A DNA stretch of 17,441 bases, taken from NCBI GenBank assembly GCA_964475955.1, contig CAYYZY010000163.1:1-17441 (forward strand), written 5' to 3'. Every line of letters begins with the position of its first letter. Within the stretch, counting starts at the first letter, position 1. The notes under the pieces were generated by a model. It had not been told where the DNA came from, did no database searches, and worked only from the letters and a program-made list of their open reading frames with translations. The translations under genes were made by a program, and so were the position numbers. Source of the stretch: DATKZH01 sp964475955 (GTDB lineage: Bacteria > Planctomycetota > Planctomycetia > Pirellulales > Thermoguttaceae). Positions 14,906 through 17,441 of the stretch are shown here, one piece after another.

Positions 14906-15952
14906 TCAGCGATCCTCATTCACGCGACGCTTCGAAAACCGGTAATGCGAGACGAACCACTCCCGCCCGCCTCCGTAGGCGAAAAGCTCGGCGCAGGCCA
15001 TGAAGAACATCCGCCACCGCTGGAGCCGCCGGGCGGGCTCGTCTTCGCCCGGGGCTGCGGCAAACAGGCGCAGCAGCTCGGCCCGTTGCCGGTCGCACTT
15101 GGCGAGCCAGGCTTCCAGCGTGCGGGCGTAGTGGGTGCCCGACAACTGCCAGTGGTCTTCGAGCACCAGGTCGCGCTGGAAGCGGAGGAGCAGGTCGTCC
15201 GAAGGCATGATCCCGCCGGTGAAGAAATGCCGGCCCATCCAGTCGGCGGCGCCCGCGGTCTCGAACGGGTAGGCGAACCGGGCGTGGCAGAAGGCGTGCA
15301 CCGTCAACTTGCCTTCGGGCCGGAGCCAGCCGGCGATGCGGCGGAGCAGCTCTTCGTAGTTGCGCACGTGCTCGAACATCTCGACGGAGACGACCCGGTC
15401 GAAGCGCCGCTCGGTGGCGAAGTCGGCCACGTTGGCCGTCTGCACTTCGACGTTGCCGAGCCCGAGCTCCCGGCAACGCGAATCGATGTGCTCGCGCTGG
15501 GTCTGCGAGTTGGAGACGGCCAGCACGCGGCAGGCCGGGTAATGCTCGGCGATCCACAGGCAGAGCGAGCCCCAGCCGCAGCCCAGTTCGAGGACGTCCA
15601 TCCCGTCGCGGATTTCCGCCCGGCGGCAGAAGAGCCCCAGCATGGCGTCCTCGGCTTCGGGAAGCGTCGTCTCCGCCTGGGGCCAGTAGCAGCAACTGTA
15701 CTTCAGCCGGGGCCCGAGCACGCGCAGGAAGAAGTCGGTGGGCACCTCGTAGTGCTGCACGTTGGCGGCGTCGGTGTGGATGGCGACCGGGCTGCGGCGC
15801 AACTGCTGCACGAAGCGGCGCATCGCTTCGCCCGGCTCGGCGGCCTCTTGCCGGCGTTCTTCGCGGAGCCGGGCGGCCATCAGCCGGCGCATTCCGACGC
15901 GGATCAGCCAGTCGGGCAGGAGGGCCCGCTCGGCCAGGTCGATCAGCTTCAT
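14906..15952 (-). CDS. Second CFA-synthase-like SAM methyltransferase
   Basis: A 348-residue paralogue of the CFA synthase that lacks the N-terminal CFA domain. Visible motifs are HYEVPTDFF, YSCCYW (C87), SAM loop LELGCGWGS (121-129), MFEHV (E194), LTVHAFCH (H219 at the E. coli His position) and RHFFTGGIMPS (241-251). Unlike its neighbour it retains a His at the bicarbonate-site position, so the two enzymes may do different acyl-chain chemistry (cyclopropanation versus methylation); this is inference. Start at 15952 overlaps the DUF1295 stop as ATGA, implying coupled translation. An upstream extension in this frame runs through the DUF1295 gene in the wrong phase and is rejected. The ending, EWFVSHYRFSKR, is typical of this subgroup. 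Confidence 0.92.
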   Translation of the reverse strand: MKLIDLAERALLPDWLIRVGMRRLMAARLREERRQEAAEPGEAMRRFVQQLRRSPVAIHTDAANVQHYEVPTDFFLRVLGPRLKYSCCYWPQAETTLPEAEDAMLGLFCRRAEIRDGMDVLELGCGWGSLCLWIAEHYPACRVLAVSNSQTQREHIDSRCRELGLGNVEVQTANVADFATERRFDRVVSVEMFEHVRNYEELLRRIAGWLRPEGKLTVHAFCHARFAYPFETAGAADWMGRHFFTGGIMPSDDLLLRFQRDLVLEDHWQLSGTHYARTLEAWLAKCDRQRAELLRLFAAAPGEDEPARRLQRWRMFFMACAELFAYGGGREWFVSHYRFSKRRVNEDR

Positions 15953-16752
15953 CGGGGTTCCTCTTCCTTCCGAGGGAACCAGGGGACGAAGACGCTGGTC
16001 GTGCGCTGGTACCGGCGGTAATCCTCGCCGCGGCTGGCCAGGGCCTGCGCCTCGGTCGGCGGGATGCCCGTCACGCACAGGAGGAAATAGAGCATCACCG
16101 CCGGGGCCAGCAGCGTGCTCCACCAGTAGGGCGCCCCGACGGCCAAGGCCACGTAGGTCCACCAGTGCAGCCATTCGAAGAAGTAGTTCGGATGCCGCGA
16201 GTAGCGCCACCAGCCCTGGCGGCACGTCTTGCCGCGGTTTTGCGGATTCCGCTTGAAGCCGGCCAGTTGCCGATCGGCGAGGATGGTGTTCACGACGCTC
16301 GTGCACCAGATGAGCACGCCCGCCAGGTCCCACGCCGTCCAGTGCTGCACGGGATGATGGGCCACGACCAGGACCGGCAGCGCAAAGAACAACGCCGCCA
16401 GGGCCTGGATCTGGTAGAACTCGAAAAGCCTCCTCTGGGCCGCCGCTCCCCATTTCTTGCGCAGCGTGCGGTAGCGGCCCTCCTCCGGTTGGCCGATCAC
16501 GCGATCCAATAGCAGATAGACGGCCAGCCTTGCCGACCAAACGCCGATCAAGACGGCAACCAGGACACGGCGCGGGAGGAACCCGTCGGAGGTGGCGGCG
16601 AAGAAAACGCCCAACCCGCCGATGCCGGCCGTCCAACCCACGTCCACAATGCCGGCGTTCCCCGTGCGACGCTGCACGACCCACAGGACGACCATCATCG
16701 CACAGACGGCCACTAGGCCGAGAAGGATCTGTAGCCACGGGGCCAGCACCAT
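15949..16752 (-). CDS. DUF1295 family membrane protein (steroid 5-alpha-reductase-like)
   Basis: A 267-residue polytopic membrane protein. It opens with a helix (MVLAPWLQILLGLVAV), then GNAGIVDVGWTAGIG (31-45), further helices, and the family signature RQGWWRYSRHPNYFFEWLHW (178-197), which in this superfamily forms the NADPH-binding isoprenylcysteine methyltransferase/5-alpha-reductase-like core. The end GIPPTEAQALASRGEDYRRYQ is also characteristic. The ATG at 16752 has GGAGGG 8 bases upstream; an open upstream extension lacks membrane or family features. It heads the minus-strand lipid operon and overlaps the following methyltransferase by ATGA. A reductase acting on unsaturated acyl intermediates is plausible, but the substrate is unknown. 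A weak TAAGAT -10-like sequence lies upstream without a matching -35. Confidence 0.9.
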   Translation of the reverse strand: MVLAPWLQILLGLVAVCAMMVVLWVVQRRTGNAGIVDVGWTAGIGGLGVFFAATSDGFLPRRVLVAVLIGVWSARLAVYLLLDRVIGQPEEGRYRTLRKKWGAAAQRRLFEFYQIQALAALFFALPVLVVAHHPVQHWTAWDLAGVLIWCTSVVNTILADRQLAGFKRNPQNRGKTCRQGWWRYSRHPNYFFEWLHWWTYVALAVGAPYWWSTLLAPAVMLYFLLCVTGIPPTEAQALASRGEDYRRYQRTTSVFVPWFPRKEEEPR

Positions 16753-16841
16753 GCTCGTCGCCCTCCGCAGGATTGCCTCCGTCGTCGTGAGGTATCTTAG
16801 GCGGGCGCGCGGATCGCGGCCAGTTCTTGGGCCTCGGCGAT

Positions 16842-17441
16842 CTAGCAACTGTGCGGCGTTTGGCAGGTTTCGGGCGGTTCCGTTTCGGCGGGGCTTTCCA
16901 CCGGTTCCTGGGGCGACACGACCCCGGGCGTCACGTAACGGCATCGCGAGGCCCCGGGGTAGGATTCCGACGCTGCCGCCTCGTTGACCTCGTAGAACGT
17001 GGGGGGCTCATAGGTCCAGCCCCGGGCGAGCCGGCGCTCCTCCTGCCGGATCTTCCACAGGACGAAGGGGCCGCCCAGCGCCGCCGAGAGCCGCGCGGTC
17101 CAGCCGAACTCGCCGCAGATCTCCTCGAGCAGTTGGGACATTTCAGCGTGCAGGCCCGGCTCCGTCCGGTAGTACCGCTTCACCGCCCCCACCACGGCGG
17201 CGTACTTGGTGGCCATGCCGGCGACCTCCCAACCGAAGCGCCTGCGAATCCGCGGGTCCGGGTGGTTCTTGTAGCGCTTCCAGCCGGCCAGCGTGGTGCG
17301 GACCACCCGCAACATGCTCGGGCCGTTGACCGAGAAATCGCGGCGGAACGCCCTCAGGATCAACTCGGATTCGAGCCCGATGATCGTCGCCCCGAGCACG
17401 CGGATTCCGTGCGATTGCAGCCGGCGGACCAACTCGAACGT
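16842..17441 (-). CDS. C-terminal part of a probable B12-binding radical SAM protein (cut by window edge)
   Basis: The frame is open to the window end; 199 residues are visible. The first segment, TFELVRRLQSHGIRVLGATI followed by IGLE, resembles the late part of the radical SAM barrel in B12-binding radical SAM proteins. The rest (LRAFRRDFSVNGPSMLRVVR, GWKRYKNHPDPRIRRRFGWE, EERRLARGWTYEPPTFYEVN) matches my memory of the C-terminal extension of that group. Between IGLES and ELILRAF the usual HTPEN and FMLYTPxPGTP stretch, about 60-70 residues, is absent, suggesting an in-frame deletion. The CxxxCxxC cluster site and B12 domain would lie outside the window. The C-terminal 45 residues are low-complexity Pro/Glu and end in two Cys. 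It lies 89 bases upstream of DUF1295 on the same strand, so it may be co-transcribed. Family call is from motif recall. Confidence 0.62.
   Translation of the reverse strand, partial: TFELVRRLQSHGIRVLGATIIGLESELILRAFRRDFSVNGPSMLRVVRTTLAGWKRYKNHPDPRIRRRFGWEVAGMATKYAAVVGAVKRYYRTEPGLHAEMSQLLEEICGEFGWTARLSAALGGPFVLWKIRQEERRLARGWTYEPPTFYEVNEAAASESYPGASRCRYVTPGVVSPQEPVESPAETEPPETCQTPHSC

Noticed and set aside
15953..16738. In-frame upstream extension of the second methyltransferase
   Set aside because: This stretch overlaps DUF1295 in the wrong phase; the ATGA overlap and family N-terminus mark 15952 as the start.
16753..16841. ECF sigma-E (ChrR-type) promoter before DUF1295
   Set aside because: On the minus strand GATCC and TAAGAT are present but only 11 bases apart, not the 16-18 expected.
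1..17441. CRISPR array, tRNA, rRNA, transposase or phage genes
   Set aside because: No regularly spaced direct repeats, no tRNA-like cloverleaf, no rRNA stretch and no recombinase motifs were seen.

Overview
The window is high-GC DNA with gene content typical of Planctomycetota (probably Pirellulales or relatives). It has secreted sulfatases, a GH29 fucosidase, large secreted hydrolase-like proteins, and intergenic spaces crowded with palindromic repeats. The taxonomic call is inference from gene content and repeat style; no rRNA or other marker gene is present.

Left part (1-7756) is a carbohydrate-degradation region. On the minus strand a large secreted trimodular protein (1065-3989) joins an N-terminal sulfatase, a GH117-like five-bladed propeller and a C-terminal beta-sandwich. 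Downstream of it lies a second sulfatase (152-876) that keeps its ribosome binding site, signal peptide and C-terminal half but has lost about 230 central residues, with a frame change, so it is a pseudogene. Divergently on the plus strand, a secreted GH29 alpha-L-fucosidase (4400-5734) is followed after 52 bases by a secreted 599-residue protein (5787-7586). That protein looks like an unassigned clan GH-A glycoside hydrolase. Together they suggest attack on a sulfated, fucose- and/or anhydrogalactose-containing polysaccharide.

Middle part: a single zinc nucleoside/guanine deaminase gene lies on the minus strand (7771-8217). A 445-base divergent intergenic region then leads to the plus-strand genes.

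Right part (8663-16752) is a respiratory and membrane-lipid region. Five tightly packed plus-strand genes encode cytochrome bd oxidase subunits CydA and CydB, a flavin amine-oxidase-like protein, a DUF1365 protein and a cyclopropane-fatty-acid (CFA) synthase. They have overlaps or very short gaps and look like one operon. Facing them on the minus strand is a second lipid operon: a DUF1295 membrane protein, a second CFA-synthase-like methyltransferase (ATGA overlap) and a DUF2177 membrane protein. The two operons converge at a stem-loop that overlaps the CFA synthase stop codon. Together they form the recurrent amine oxidase/DUF1365/CFA/DUF1295/DUF2177 lipid-modification gene set, here attached to a quinol oxidase. 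At the right edge is the C-terminal end of what resembles a B12-binding radical SAM protein, apparently missing an internal segment.

The intergenic spaces hold several distinct palindromic elements: a REPIN-like pair with GTAG heads (21-133), a large hairpin (953-1031), a cluster of three hairpins (4106-4298), a candidate dispersed element (about 7553-7756), and hairpins at 8559-8593 and 14421-14453. I saw no tRNA, rRNA, CRISPR array or transposase gene.
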